DNA of 64,000 nt from Gammaproteobacteria bacterium. GTDB taxonomy: Bacteria; Pseudomonadota; Gammaproteobacteria; UBA6429; Thiohalophilaceae. The stretch lies in the NCBI GenBank assembly GCA_029880855.1, contig JAOUNS010000003.1:62001-126000 (forward strand), written 5' to 3'. The notes under the pieces were generated by a model, which was not told the origin of the DNA, did not search any database, and saw only the letters and a program-made list of their open reading frames with translations. Below, piece by piece: positions 15,978 to 24,366 of this stretch (position 1 is its first letter; each line of letters begins with the position of its first letter). The translations under genes and the position numbers were made by a program.

Positions 15978-16979
15978 TTAAGGAGGTACAAGCCAGCACC
16001 CAGGACTCGCGCGGTCAAAGAACTGGACATTGGCTGCAGCTTGCCGTTCTCTGATGAGTGCTGTTACTCTCACCATCTCCTGCACAAGGTGAGGCCTGGC
16101 TGGATCAATAGCGATGGCGAATCGAAGTGCACTGCCACTGCAAATTGCATCGAGAAGATGGTGATCATTCTCACCAATGGACCAACCGAAGATAGCGATG
16201 CTCTGTCCCATATATGGAAGCAATTCTCCATACATAGTCACGAGATAGGGACTGCGGCGAATTGAAGCCAACTTCTGCTCAGTGGTTCCTTCGCTAACAA
16301 ATACTGGACTGTAGTTTCCCGAGCTCCAACCATCATAGATGGTCTCAAGCAAATTGGCCCCTGCTACAACAAGCTTACGCTCGTCCCCAATTAAGTCTGC
16401 TGCAATCGCTAGATTTCCATGAGGATAACCAATGATCGTAGTTTTTGTTGCTGGTGGTATCGGTTCCCTGAGTTTGTTCCAAGATTGTCTAAAGCGGTGA
16501 TTATCTACGAAGCAGTCCTTGAATATATGCTGATTACCTTCTGTATTACCCACAAGGATTGCCCAGTACACAAGCACATCGTAGTTCAGTGATGCAACAG
16601 TACTGAAGTGCTTCATGAAGTTCGCTGCAAGTCGAAGGCGGTCAACAACTTGCTCATGCTCTACATGGATCGTACGTACTACTTGTATCAGTGCATGTCG
16701 AACACGTGCATACGCTGCAGCAGTTCGAGGCTCGTCAATACCAAGAGCTTCATTAATCTTGCTCGCGTGCCACAGCATTCGAAGGACTAGTTCGAAATCG
16801 ACGGTAGCAAGATGATCAAATACACTCTTAACATCAGCATCAATTAGACCATCGGTTTGAGCGCGTTCTCTAAGGGATGTATAACCAAATCTCTCATCAA
16901 AGGCGATTGAAGCACCATTCCCGAGCACTAGGCCATCAGTAAAATCACCTGCTATATCCGCCCACTGGTGCACAGGCAT
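15978..16979 (-). CDS. DUF4917 (SIR2-like) protein
   Basis: Resembles DUF4917, a SIR2-related family. LVLGNGASIAFD (residues 17-28) matches the nucleotide-binding glycine/asparagine loop of SIR2-like domains. VASLNYDVLVYWA and a later FGWSIGENDHHLLDAI fit the T-x-N-Y-D and GYSxxD blocks of that fold. SIR2-like domains in bacterial defence hydrolyse NAD+ during phage infection; whether this protein does is unknown. AAGGAG stands upstream of the start. It lies in a block with the TrlF-like ATPase, supporting a defence assignment by context only. Confidence 0.7.
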   Translation of the reverse strand: MPVHQWADIAGDFTDGLVLGNGASIAFDERFGYTSLRERAQTDGLIDADVKSVFDHLATVDFELVLRMLWHASKINEALGIDEPRTAAAYARVRHALIQVVRTIHVEHEQVVDRLRLAANFMKHFSTVASLNYDVLVYWAILVGNTEGNQHIFKDCFVDNHRFRQSWNKLREPIPPATKTTIIGYPHGNLAIAADLIGDERKLVVAGANLLETIYDGWSSGNYSPVFVSEGTTEQKLASIRRSPYLVTMYGELLPYMGQSIAIFGWSIGENDHHLLDAICSGSALRFAIAIDPARPHLVQEMVRVTALIRERQAAANVQFFDRASPGCWLVPP

Positions 16980-17076
16980 CCTTATATCTCCTTTCTATCG
17001 AGAGCAATAAACTTGCTCATAGTGCGGGTCTCAGTTTGATCGCATTATTCGGCTATTCTTAATCATTTTCTATTCA

Positions 17077-17502
17077 TTAATATGGAATTGGCTTGCCACA
17101 TTGCGCACAACTAGCTGCGTTTAATTCACTGACTTTAATAGGATATCCGTGTATTTTATTTGTGTCTGAATAACACACAACCTTTACAGCAGACATTTCA
17201 CCGATATACTTGCCAGCCTCTAGGGCTATTCCGGTACTATCGGAGCCAACCCAGACAATATTTATTCTATTGCTATCATCTATTTGAACATGCCCAGATG
17301 AAACTGCTGTAACAATATAATTTTGATAACTTTTAGATGTAACCCCTGTAAATACCGTTTTGTAGTTAGCGTATGAGTTTGGAATTGTATGCTTTAAATA
17401 TTTTTCCAGTTTGTAACTATTGTCAGCCAGGTCATCTCCTATCGGAGGGGATCCTAACATCCCAATTTGGGCAGCGCACTCGTGGCAATAGTAAATACTC
17501 AT
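17077..17502 (-). CDS. Hypothetical zinc-ribbon-like protein (141 aa)
   Basis: Not recognised. It has a CHEC pair at the N-terminus and a CAQCGKPIPY pair at the extreme C-terminus, suggesting the ends come together around one zinc ion, with a beta-rich middle (NIVWVGSDSTGIALEAGKYIG). Cytoplasmic. It is preceded after 11 bases by the YozE-like gene and may be co-transcribed with it. Confidence 0.55.
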   Translation of the reverse strand: MSIYYCHECAAQIGMLGSPPIGDDLADNSYKLEKYLKHTIPNSYANYKTVFTGVTSKSYQNYIVTAVSSGHVQIDDSNRINIVWVGSDSTGIALEAGKYIGEMSAVKVVCYSDTNKIHGYPIKVSELNAASCAQCGKPIPY

Positions 17503-17513
17503 GTTTCAAATGT

Positions 17514-17732
17514 CTATATAGGACCATCTCGATAATACTCTGCCCATGCTTCTTCAAAAGCAGACAACGCTGCATACGAAAATTTAGAAGCAAAAAACGA
17601 CTGCCACCCATCATATGATGAACTGTCTGTCGGTTCTGACTTGTCTAATTTAAAATCATTCGCAAGATCACCAACCGGATCATCTCTATCTACTTGATCC
17701 ATCAGCCAATCTCTAAACCCAATTTCACTCAT
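17514..17732 (-). CDS. YozE SAM-like small protein
   Basis: Small (72 aa) protein resembling the YozE/UPF0346 SAM-like fold: FRDWLMDQVDRDDPVGDLANDF at the start and a WQSFFASKFSYAALSAFEEAWAEY helical end. The family's function is unknown; in accessory regions such proteins accompany defence genes. It lies between the TrlF-like ATPase gene and the zinc-ribbon-like gene, same strand, short gaps. Confidence 0.6.
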   Translation of the reverse strand: MSEIGFRDWLMDQVDRDDPVGDLANDFKLDKSEPTDSSSYDGWQSFFASKFSYAALSAFEEAWAEYYRDGPI

Positions 17733-17774
17733 AATTATTTCAATACCTATTATATTCCGAAGGCTGGACTCGAA

Positions 17775-20663
17775 CTAAATAATTTCCACCCCATGCTTCA
17801 GCGCATAGCGTTGCTCACGCTTGCGAAAGGCTGTCGTACCTCCTTCGAGAATACGACATACTTGCGCTCTAATATGTGGTTCCTCCAGTGCTCCTGCTTC
17901 ATAAGTGATATAAGGCAAGCCACTATCGCGACGTGCGCATGTTGCAATAATGACTTGCTCTGAATCCCCGTTAACAACAAGATTAGGATTATGTGTAATC
18001 AGAATAATCTGTCGTCTAGATTTTGCAGTTTTGAAGTAGCCTGTTAGGAGTTGATAGATAGATTCGTTATCGAGATTCTCATCAGGCTGGTCTACAATCA
18101 ACGGTCGCGAATCCGACACATCCATCCCAAGGTAAAGGATGAGTAGAACGATTCCCTTAGTTCCAGGTGAAAGTTTTTCAAGCTCAGTTCCATTATACTT
18201 AAGACCATAATTAAGCTGAATGTGTTCTGTTTCATAGAGCCAGTCGAACACATCCTGCACAGTTATGCCCGTTCGCATATATTGTGCTGGTGGAAGGTCC
18301 TTGTTACGAAATTCCGTCAAAAAATCATCCATTGCAGGCTTGATTTTCCCTGGGTCACCCGAAGCCCATGCCGGGACCAGCTTATCCTGAGCGGCTTTCT
18401 TTAGGTCTGCCATAGTGCCGTAAGGAATAATCCGACGCTGGTCAAATAACCTTTCACCTCGTGTCATCCATGTGTCAAGATCTACTTCCCATCGAATTGA
18501 AAATTCAAGCGCCTGTTCCTGAGCTAGTGACATGTCAGACTGTATACGGGCAGTAATGGGTGAATACAGCTCCGCTAGAGTTCGATGCTCGATCTTGAGA
18601 TTCTCAAAATAATCACGATAGGTATCCATGCGTTCTGCCGCGATGGTCTCTATACGTGCTCGGTCAGGGCCCTCTATTTGGGCAATTTCTCTATGTAACC
18701 TTTCTGTTTCGGTATCAATCCCTGCAATACGCTTTTGAATGTCTTCAATCCGTTTAGCTCGCGCCTTATCTGCACTTTCCTTTTTGCCTAGTTCTTCAAT
18801 TGCTTTTTCAATTCCGCGGATTGTTCCATCTGCAGGTGAATCTTCCGCACCAAGCCTTGTAGTGATTGTGGCCTCTATTTTACTTTCCCGCGCGGAAAGA
18901 GGATGCTCCGTATCCTCAGGAAAAGCAGGCTTGTAACGTGTGCGATCCTGTTCTGGGATACCAACATCAATAAGGGCAGGTTCGAGCTCGGTGTAGAACC
19001 TGTTCATACGAGCTGTAAAAGCAGTTATCTCTGCCCTGATATCCTTTATCTTTTGTAGTTTTTGTTTATCATCTCCTGCTGCTTTTTGCAGAACAGATAG
19101 TGCCGTACGTTTATCCTGCAGTTCTTGCTGTGTTTTCTGTTCTTCCGGAGTGCTGGCCTTGGGAAGCTGTTTAATCAGCCCTACTCTTTCCGCGGCGAGC
19201 TTATTGATCCGCAGTTTCTTCTCTGGTAGAGCTCGGGCCTTGTTGCGCAGCTCGCAATCTTCGGCTATCAGACGCTTGATATCATCACTCAGACGTTGTC
19301 CCTGAGCGAGCGTCCCTTCTGTCCGTAGTGCCCGTAGCTCTTTAAATGATGAAGTGTTTAGTTTTTCGCTTTCATCAATATAGGAAAAAATCACATTCTC
19401 GATTTCATCGACTAGCTCTTGACCGAGCCGATCATCTGAACACAAGCGTTCGACGAATTTTTGAGACAGATAACGGACGGCGATTGCATCTGATTGTTCA
19501 CCACCAAGCAGTGTTTGCGTTTTCTTGCCGTCGCACCATTCAAGTTCAACTTGCATGCCATCAAGCAGCCCCCCGGCACGTCGTAAAAAGCTTCCTTTTT
19601 CATCAGTTGCCCAGCTTCCTGCTGCAAAAGCCGTTATCTCAGCTAATGCGGATTTGCCAGAGCCTTTTTGCCCTATGATAGAAACCAGGCCAGCATTGAG
19701 TGGAATTTCAACATCATCAAACCATCCATCAGACTTTGATAGTCGGATCGCTCGTATAACGCGGGATTCATCATGATAGATTGGCGCAGTGGGTCCGATA
19801 TGGACACGGGTTTCCGGCTCATAAAGAACCTGCTTTAGCCCTTCAAAAGTGGTATCGGACTTGATCCAGCAAAATCGGTCATGGTCTGGTTTAAATAGTT
19901 TATCGATGCAGTGTGCATCCGAGCCATGCAAACAAGGTTTCATGCCGCCGAGTCTCATGACTGTTTTTTTGTACTCGTGTGAGCCACGGCATAACCAAAA
20001 GTCTCGTTCACCTGGTCTGCCGGAAAAAAGTGCTCGGCTAAATCGCGTGATCTCATCACGCCAACTGGCCCACCCGCCATTGGTATAAAAACCCGATAGC
20101 CCATCATCACCGGCAGCAGCTATAATTATGGAATTGGCCTTCAACCAGTGTTCACTTTGATACCATTTACGAAAACCGGAAAAGTCGATTTTGAACTGGG
20201 TAACACCAATGGCAAGAGCACCTTTATCTTCAGTTTTACTGGAATCAATCACCTTACCAAGAGAGATGAGCTGGTCACGAAGGCAAGAATAGATCTTGCC
20301 GTCGTATTCCCAAGTCAGACGGGCTAGTGCATTGTGAATCTCTTGTTGGTGATTAGGGTCTTCTGGTGAAACGATAACATGCAGATTGAGAGCTGTTGCT
20401 TTCTCAGTCGGTGGTGCTATGCGAAACTCAATATTTGGAATGAGAAGATCTATATTTGGTATATAGCCATTATCACGATACTCTTTGAGCTTACTATAAT
20501 TATCGAACAGAAAGTAATCGGTAACGCCAATGACTTTAACTGCGTTCTGGGCGGCGATGACATCCACATATTCTTTCCAGCTCCCATATCCATCCTCAAG
20601 TGCCGTATCAGGTGTATGGACATGTAAATCCCATCGTCTCCATTCTGAGCCACGTTCTAACAT
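17775..20663 (-). CDS. TrlF-like PHP-domain AAA/SMC-type ATPase
   Basis: Resembles the TrlF family: an N-terminal PHP metallo-phosphoesterase domain (H14-V-H16-T-P, then VIGVTDYF and GSDAHCI) fused to an SMC/ABC-type ATPase. Walker A IIGQKGSGKS is near residue 330, a long coiled coil follows, the signature loop LSPGTKG is near 828 and Walker B PLIVDQPDENLDN near 855. Related fusions are DNA/RNA processing or anti-phage enzymes. GGGGAAAT precedes the ATG. It begins 12 bases after the tyrosine recombinase stop and is probably in the same transcript. With DUF4917 it makes this part of the array look like a defence block. The exact substrate is unknown. Confidence 0.8.
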   Translation of the reverse strand: MLERGSEWRRWDLHVHTPDTALEDGYGSWKEYVDVIAAQNAVKVIGVTDYFLFDNYSKLKEYRDNGYIPNIDLLIPNIEFRIAPPTEKATALNLHVIVSPEDPNHQQEIHNALARLTWEYDGKIYSCLRDQLISLGKVIDSSKTEDKGALAIGVTQFKIDFSGFRKWYQSEHWLKANSIIIAAAGDDGLSGFYTNGGWASWRDEITRFSRALFSGRPGERDFWLCRGSHEYKKTVMRLGGMKPCLHGSDAHCIDKLFKPDHDRFCWIKSDTTFEGLKQVLYEPETRVHIGPTAPIYHDESRVIRAIRLSKSDGWFDDVEIPLNAGLVSIIGQKGSGKSALAEITAFAAGSWATDEKGSFLRRAGGLLDGMQVELEWCDGKKTQTLLGGEQSDAIAVRYLSQKFVERLCSDDRLGQELVDEIENVIFSYIDESEKLNTSSFKELRALRTEGTLAQGQRLSDDIKRLIAEDCELRNKARALPEKKLRINKLAAERVGLIKQLPKASTPEEQKTQQELQDKRTALSVLQKAAGDDKQKLQKIKDIRAEITAFTARMNRFYTELEPALIDVGIPEQDRTRYKPAFPEDTEHPLSARESKIEATITTRLGAEDSPADGTIRGIEKAIEELGKKESADKARAKRIEDIQKRIAGIDTETERLHREIAQIEGPDRARIETIAAERMDTYRDYFENLKIEHRTLAELYSPITARIQSDMSLAQEQALEFSIRWEVDLDTWMTRGERLFDQRRIIPYGTMADLKKAAQDKLVPAWASGDPGKIKPAMDDFLTEFRNKDLPPAQYMRTGITVQDVFDWLYETEHIQLNYGLKYNGTELEKLSPGTKGIVLLILYLGMDVSDSRPLIVDQPDENLDNESIYQLLTGYFKTAKSRRQIILITHNPNLVVNGDSEQVIIATCARRDSGLPYITYEAGALEEPHIRAQVCRILEGGTTAFRKREQRYALKHGVEII

Positions 20664-20675
20664 GATGTATTTCCC

Positions 20676-21464
20676 CTACATAACTTGCTCAGTCGAATGA
20701 TTTTGCTGAATATTTTTCGTGAAGTCTGGCATTCTAATGCCATGCCATAGGTTCTTCATAGCAGCATCTATACGGGTAACATTAGGATCAATATACTCTA
20801 ATGACATTTCCTCATCCTCATGACCCAATATTTTCTGGATAAGATCTAAATCATACCCTTTATGATCCATCAACGTAGCTAGGCTACGACGACCCGAATG
20901 ACTTGAACCACCTTGAATGCCTGCACTTTTTATTATTTCTCTAACCGTATTCTCTAATGAGGCACACACCAAGGTCTCTTTTATTCCGGATTTGGTTTTA
21001 TATTTTTTCACATTAAATGCAAATTTTCGCCATGTTCCCTTCTTTGTTAAAAACAATGGACTGTCACCGCTTAAACCACCATATGAGGTAGGACTGGTTA
21101 TCATGGCATTATCATCAATTCGATGTAATCGCCAGGCTTCTATCGAATCACGTTGCTGAGGAACGATAATATATGCTGTACGTGGTTTACCCGTCTTCGT
21201 ATAGGTACCAGGGATGACAAAACTCTTTTTAAGTTCACCATCTGGGTAATAAACATCAGATACCTTCAATTTCCCTACTTCAGACACCCGTAAACCAGAA
21301 GCAAATAACATCCACATGATAGCCACGTTCCTTCGGCCCATCTCACCATTCGATGCGACAAACAAGATATGGGATAAATCTTTCGGCGTACTGACAACTG
21401 CAGCTTTCCCTTCACCCGGTTCATATTTGTCTAACAAACGCTTAACTGGTCTTCGTTTTGCCAT
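20676..21464 (-). CDS. Short tyrosine recombinase, candidate array recombinase
   Basis: Tyrosine recombinase catalytic domain with R59 (SGLRVSEVG), H189-S-G-R192 (SSHSGRRSLAT), H215 (LGHED) and nucleophile Y224 (SLEYID). Only about 25 residues precede the catalytic domain, so the usual SAM-like core-binding domain is missing or the protein is a minimal type; 262 aa is short compared with XerC/D or phage integrases (around 300 or more). It lacks the extra helix motif that marks IntI. AAGGAT lies before the ATG. It is the first gene of the array, preceded by motif copy 10 and an inverted copy, which points to these as its recombination sites. That link is inference. Confidence 0.8.
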   Translation of the reverse strand: MAKRRPVKRLLDKYEPGEGKAAVVSTPKDLSHILFVASNGEMGRRNVAIMWMLFASGLRVSEVGKLKVSDVYYPDGELKKSFVIPGTYTKTGKPRTAYIIVPQQRDSIEAWRLHRIDDNAMITSPTSYGGLSGDSPLFLTKKGTWRKFAFNVKKYKTKSGIKETLVCASLENTVREIIKSAGIQGGSSHSGRRSLATLMDHKGYDLDLIQKILGHEDEEMSLEYIDPNVTRIDAAMKNLWHGIRMPDFTKNIQQNHSTEQVM

Positions 21465-21484
21465 TCTTAATCCTTAAAATGTAC

Positions 21485-21498
21485 CAAATTCCAATGTT
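21485..21498 (-). repeat. Array motif copy 10
   Basis: Minus strand reads AACATTGGAATTTG, 21 bases upstream of the recombinase start codon. The 3' part deviates from the TAAA of the other copies. Confidence 0.55.
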
Positions 21499-21556
21499 GT
21501 TCTAGATAATCCTTCAAATACCGTAAAAGCCAATAGTTACGAGGGTTCATTGGAAT
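21488..21556. other. Inverted motif pair, candidate primary recombination site
   Basis: ATTCCAATG (21488-21496) and CATTGGAAT (21548-21556) form a perfect 9-bp inverted repeat with a 51-base spacer, directly upstream of the recombinase gene. This is the only place where the array motif is seen in both orientations. It resembles an attachment site with two inverted recombinase-binding boxes, comparable in position to attI beside intI. Confidence 0.45.
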
Positions 21557-21568
21557 CTTCACTGCGGT

Positions 21569-21627
21569 GACAGCCCGCATCCGTCGTGTCTCTGGACTGC
21601 CAATGTCACACCATTCGTCAGGCTGTC
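21569..21627. repeat. Inverted-repeat element next to the motif pair
   Basis: GACAGCC...GGCTGTC ends (perfect 7 bp) enclose 45 bases, starting 13 bases beyond the inverted motif. The ends resemble those of the two longer structured repeats (CTGTCGG...CCGACAG) in style but not in sequence. Confidence 0.3.
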
Positions 21628-21777
21628 TTGGCTTCAGGCACGCTACCGCTCTCCCTGTATCAGTGTATATTAATATACCAATATTGATAGGGCTATTAAT
21701 TGATTTATACCGCTTTCCTGGCTCAAACAGAAGACTGCTATATTATGGGATATTTACAGGAGCATAATTAGGGAATA

Positions 21778-21987
21778 ATGGGAGGAAGAGTAGGGAATGG
21801 TGTCATGGATTGCCTGGCTGCCGTGGTGGGACGATCCCTTAAGCCATTACTCCGCAGCAAACGCCTAGGCACAGCAGTGGCACACATTCTATTACCGACA
21901 GATGAACTCTCAGCTACGATCTTCTTTCATCCGCAAACCCGAAGGTTGGCATTCACTGCGATCGGTAAGGATTGGGTCAACATTTAA
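21778..21987 (+). CDS. Doubtful small open reading frame
   Basis: An open frame of 69 codons whose C-terminal half (HILLPTDELSATIFFHPQTRRLAFTAIG) reads like protein. No family is recognised and the ribosome-binding site is poor. It may be a relic of a gene destroyed when the array was assembled. Confidence 0.2.
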   Translation: MGGRVGNGVMDCLAAVVGRSLKPLLRSKRLGTAVAHILLPTDELSATIFFHPQTRRLAFTAIGKDWVNI

Positions 21988-22442
21988 CCGGCACAATAAT
22001 CGGTGATTCGGGCAACTCGGGTTTAGTGCTTATAAAAACAGGTTTACAGCCATCTTGCAGTATGTGGAGACGAATATCTGGCACCTTGATACCCAAATAA
22101 TTCCTGGCTGCGACGGCAAGATCGAATGTTCAGCCTAACTTTCTGTTCCAACGCCAATTCGTGTATGAATATTTTGGTAATATCCGGCTTGTCATGCCAG
22201 ATTTTTCGTCTGTTCAATTCAATCCGGGATATAAAAACACATAAAAAACTGAACCTCAGGGTCATGTTATTCTAATTTTTTCCCCAATACTTTGCATTTA
22301 TTATAGCTCACAGGAACCCCAAATATATCGCTCTGCAATTCTTAAGGTAATCGGTAAAAAATATATAATTTATTCAATTAATTGCTATTTTTGTTAGGCA
22401 TTCATAATTACTTGTAAATCATGAGATATATTGTATTGAAAT

Positions 22443-22664
22443 ATGAAAATGGATATTAAATTGCTATTAACTTTATCGGATGTAGTAGAAATTGTTTCAC
22501 TGAGTAGAGCAACAATCTATAGACGGATAAAAGCTGATAAGTTTCCCAAACCAGTACAAGTCAGCGACTATTGTGTACGCTGGAGGCGTTCAGATATTCT
22601 GACTTGGGTCGCCGATCCCGAAAACTGGGCACCTGTTCCCAATACGGAGATTAAACATAGCTAA
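22443..22664 (+). CDS. AlpA-family regulator (excisionase-like)
   Basis: AlpA-type MerR-like winged-helix DNA-binding protein, 73 aa. LSDVVEIVSLSRATIYRRIKADKFPKPVQ is the family's helix-turn-helix and wing, followed by RWRRSDILTWV. In P4-like islands AlpA controls integrase expression and excision. It lies immediately beside the P4-type integrase, transcribed towards it (convergent, 24-base gap), which is a standard pairing. The upstream region is AT-rich and probably contains its promoter. Confidence 0.85.
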   Translation: MKMDIKLLLTLSDVVEIVSLSRATIYRRIKADKFPKPVQVSDYCVRWRRSDILTWVADPENWAPVPNTEIKHS

Positions 22665-22688
22665 CCATATATTTTATGCAATGGTGCT

Positions 22689-24101
22689 TCATTGCATATT
22701 ATTATGTTCTTCCTCACAAGCCATGATGTCCTTTAATTTGCTTTCCCACGTTTTCAGGGCTTCGCGTTTCTCCTTCAAATAATCATATCTATTGTAATGT
22801 TTGTCAGTCACATCTCTTTTTAGGTTATGATCTTGCACTCGATCTCGAATTTCTTTCGGTATGCCAATTTCTGACATTCTTGTTTCTACGGTGCGTCGTA
22901 TATCTCTGGGCACAAATCTTTCAAGCATTAATTGATTAGAGTCACTTTTTAGTTGCTTATATTCATTTGTTTCACAGAACCGCTTAAGGGCTGTTGAAAA
23001 GGAGGTAATGCTATATGGCTCATCTTCTTTATTAATTGCGGGAAAGAAAAATTTTGAATCACCTACAATTTTTTCCATTTCATTAAGGATATTTAAGGCC
23101 AATGAAGTTAGTGGTACTACGTGGTCATGGCCATTCTTGTTAATACTGGCTGGGATGACCAGTTCCATTTTCCTGAAATCATAACAAGACCTATCACAAC
23201 GCAGCACTTCACCATGTCTTTGTCCTCCAGTAGCCAAACAAAATTTTATTAATCCGTTCGCAATCTTATTAGTTTTGGTATCCAATAATGGCCAAATATT
23301 TTTTATTTCATCAAACTCCAACGCCCTTTCTCCTGTTCGTTCCCACTCACTTACAACGGGAACACCGGATACAGGGTTGGACTTTAGGCCGAACCGAATA
23401 TCACACCCCAACAAATCGCGCGGATCATTTTCTTTTTTAATACCAACTTGAAAAGCAGTATAGAGATTGCGACGGATTTTGTTAACCTGGGTTGTTGCTC
23501 CTGTTTTGTGATTTGGACGGTATTTAGACTTCTTCTTACCAATACCTTCCTTGTGAATTCTTCGTAAAATAGAAGCTATATCGTTCGGTGTAATTTCATT
23601 AGCTGGTTGTTTCAACATCAAAGGATAGTGATTTCTAACATAGTCGGTAAACCATCGATCTATCCGATCAGTTGTTCTACACCCGCGAGAGCGCATGTCT
23701 GCTATATAGTGATCAAGTAGTTGTCCGAATGTACCACGTTGTTCGCGTTCCTTAATCTCGCGCTTCTCAATTCGGTTTTGCTCCTGAATATAGGTGCGCA
23801 GATCTATCCCCTTTTGTAATAATTCTTGATATTGCTTGCTGAGTTCTGCAAATTGTTGTCTGGCCTCTACCAAAGATATGCCCGGACCATTAGATTTTTC
23901 TTTATATTCACCAATTATGACGAATCGACGCTTACCATTGGAGTAATACTGAAACTTGAACGTTTTTCTACCTGAACGTTCAACGAAAACCGATAACCTG
24001 CCATTGCGTTTGTGCGGTGAATACTCGATTTTAAAATATTTATCTTGTTCGGCCTTGAGGCTTTTCAAATATCTGTCTGTGAACGTTAATCTTTCTAGCA
24101 T
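22689..24101 (-). CDS. P4-type tyrosine integrase
   Basis: Site-specific integrase of the P4 type (470 aa, usual 390-470). The N-terminal DUF4102-like arm-binding domain is visible (KYFKIEYSPHKRNGRLSVFVERSGRKTFKFQY), then a core-binding domain and the catalytic domain with TGGQRHGEVLR, VPRDIRRTVETRM, VQDHN and the C-terminal YNRYDYLKEKREAL with its tyrosine. The HxxR histidine position holds arginine (PRDIRR), a variant known in part of this family. It reads away from a tRNA-Arg(CCT) 3' remnant 170 bases upstream of its start, so that is its attachment site. Distinct from the short recombinase at 20.7-21.5 kb. Confidence 0.9.
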   Translation of the reverse strand: MLERLTFTDRYLKSLKAEQDKYFKIEYSPHKRNGRLSVFVERSGRKTFKFQYYSNGKRRFVIIGEYKEKSNGPGISLVEARQQFAELSKQYQELLQKGIDLRTYIQEQNRIEKREIKEREQRGTFGQLLDHYIADMRSRGCRTTDRIDRWFTDYVRNHYPLMLKQPANEITPNDIASILRRIHKEGIGKKKSKYRPNHKTGATTQVNKIRRNLYTAFQVGIKKENDPRDLLGCDIRFGLKSNPVSGVPVVSEWERTGERALEFDEIKNIWPLLDTKTNKIANGLIKFCLATGGQRHGEVLRCDRSCYDFRKMELVIPASINKNGHDHVVPLTSLALNILNEMEKIVGDSKFFFPAINKEDEPYSITSFSTALKRFCETNEYKQLKSDSNQLMLERFVPRDIRRTVETRMSEIGIPKEIRDRVQDHNLKRDVTDKHYNRYDYLKEKREALKTWESKLKDIMACEEEHNNMQ

Positions 24102-24272
24102 GTTTCATCTCTTGAGCAACTGTTTGAGGGACGTTCCAAGGGACGGTTAAAAGTGGGCACTACAGAAACGTCCTGATACGACATGAGCACAGAATAACAC
24201 ATATCTTATTGATTATAAAGTTTTTATTTGGATGTATGAGACGACATGATACTCGCTGAGACTGCTAATTTA

Positions 24273-24322
24273 CCGCCTCCTAAGCGGCAGGTCGGACGTT
24301 CAACTCGTCTCCGGGGCGCCAA
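24273..24322 (+). other. 3' half of tRNA-Arg(CCT): att site of the island
   Basis: The sequence contains an anticodon arm with loop CTCCTAA (anticodon CCT), a T-arm GGACG-TTCAACT-CGTCT, the 3' acceptor strand CCGGGGC, discriminator G and CCA. The D-arm and 5' acceptor strand (expected GCCCCGG) are absent upstream, so this is not a complete tRNA. It is the typical direct-repeat remnant at one end of an island integrated into a tRNA 3' end; the complete gene is expected at the other end, to the left of this window. Confidence 0.75.
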
Positions 24323-24338
24323 TCCCGGAGCATCAAAC

Positions 24339-24365
24339 AAAGCCCGCACAATGTGGGCTTTGTTG
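24339..24365 (+). terminator. Terminator behind the tRNA remnant
   Basis: AAAGCCCGCAC-AAT-GTGGGCTTTG forms a strong stem followed by TTGTTT. It is the original tRNA terminator, and it also lies at the 3' end of the convergent methyltransferase gene, which it may serve as well. Confidence 0.8.
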
Positions 24366-24366
24366 T

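Larger units (their letters stand above)
3193..21498 (-). other. Cassette-like array delimited by a 14-bp motif
   Basis: Ten copies of a motif reading, on the minus strand, approximately RACATTGGAATAAA lie between 3.2 and 21.5 kb and none was noticed elsewhere in the window. All ten have the same orientation, and between neighbours lie one to eight genes, nearly all on the minus strand, with unrelated functions. The rightmost motif immediately precedes a short tyrosine recombinase gene. The layout resembles an integron cassette array, but the recombinase is not IntI-like and paired attC boxes (RYYYAAC...GTTRRRY) are not consistently present. Boundaries and mobility are inferred from this pattern only. 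Confidence 0.5.
21465..22442. other. Region upstream of the recombinase, mostly non-coding
   Basis: Holds motif copy 10, the inverted-motif pair, a 59-base element with GACAGCC/GGCTGTC ends, and AT-rich DNA leading to the alpA-like gene. Two possible open frames (21778-21987 plus, 22044-22265 minus) have no family resemblance. The minus frame is not called; the plus frame is listed with low confidence. Confidence 0.5.

Noticed and set aside
20676-21464. XerC/XerD housekeeping recombinase
   Set aside because: Too short at the N-terminus, located among accessory genes, and sequence around HSGRRSLAT differs from Xer HxLRHS.
3193-21498. Classical integron with attC sites
   Set aside because: No intI gene, and the boundary motif does not contain or pair with GTTRRRY/RYYYAAC boxes. 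Isolated R-box-like strings occur at only some unit ends.
24241-24322. Complete tRNA-Arg gene
   Set aside because: The 5' acceptor strand (GCCCCGG expected) and the D-arm are absent; only the 3' half is present.
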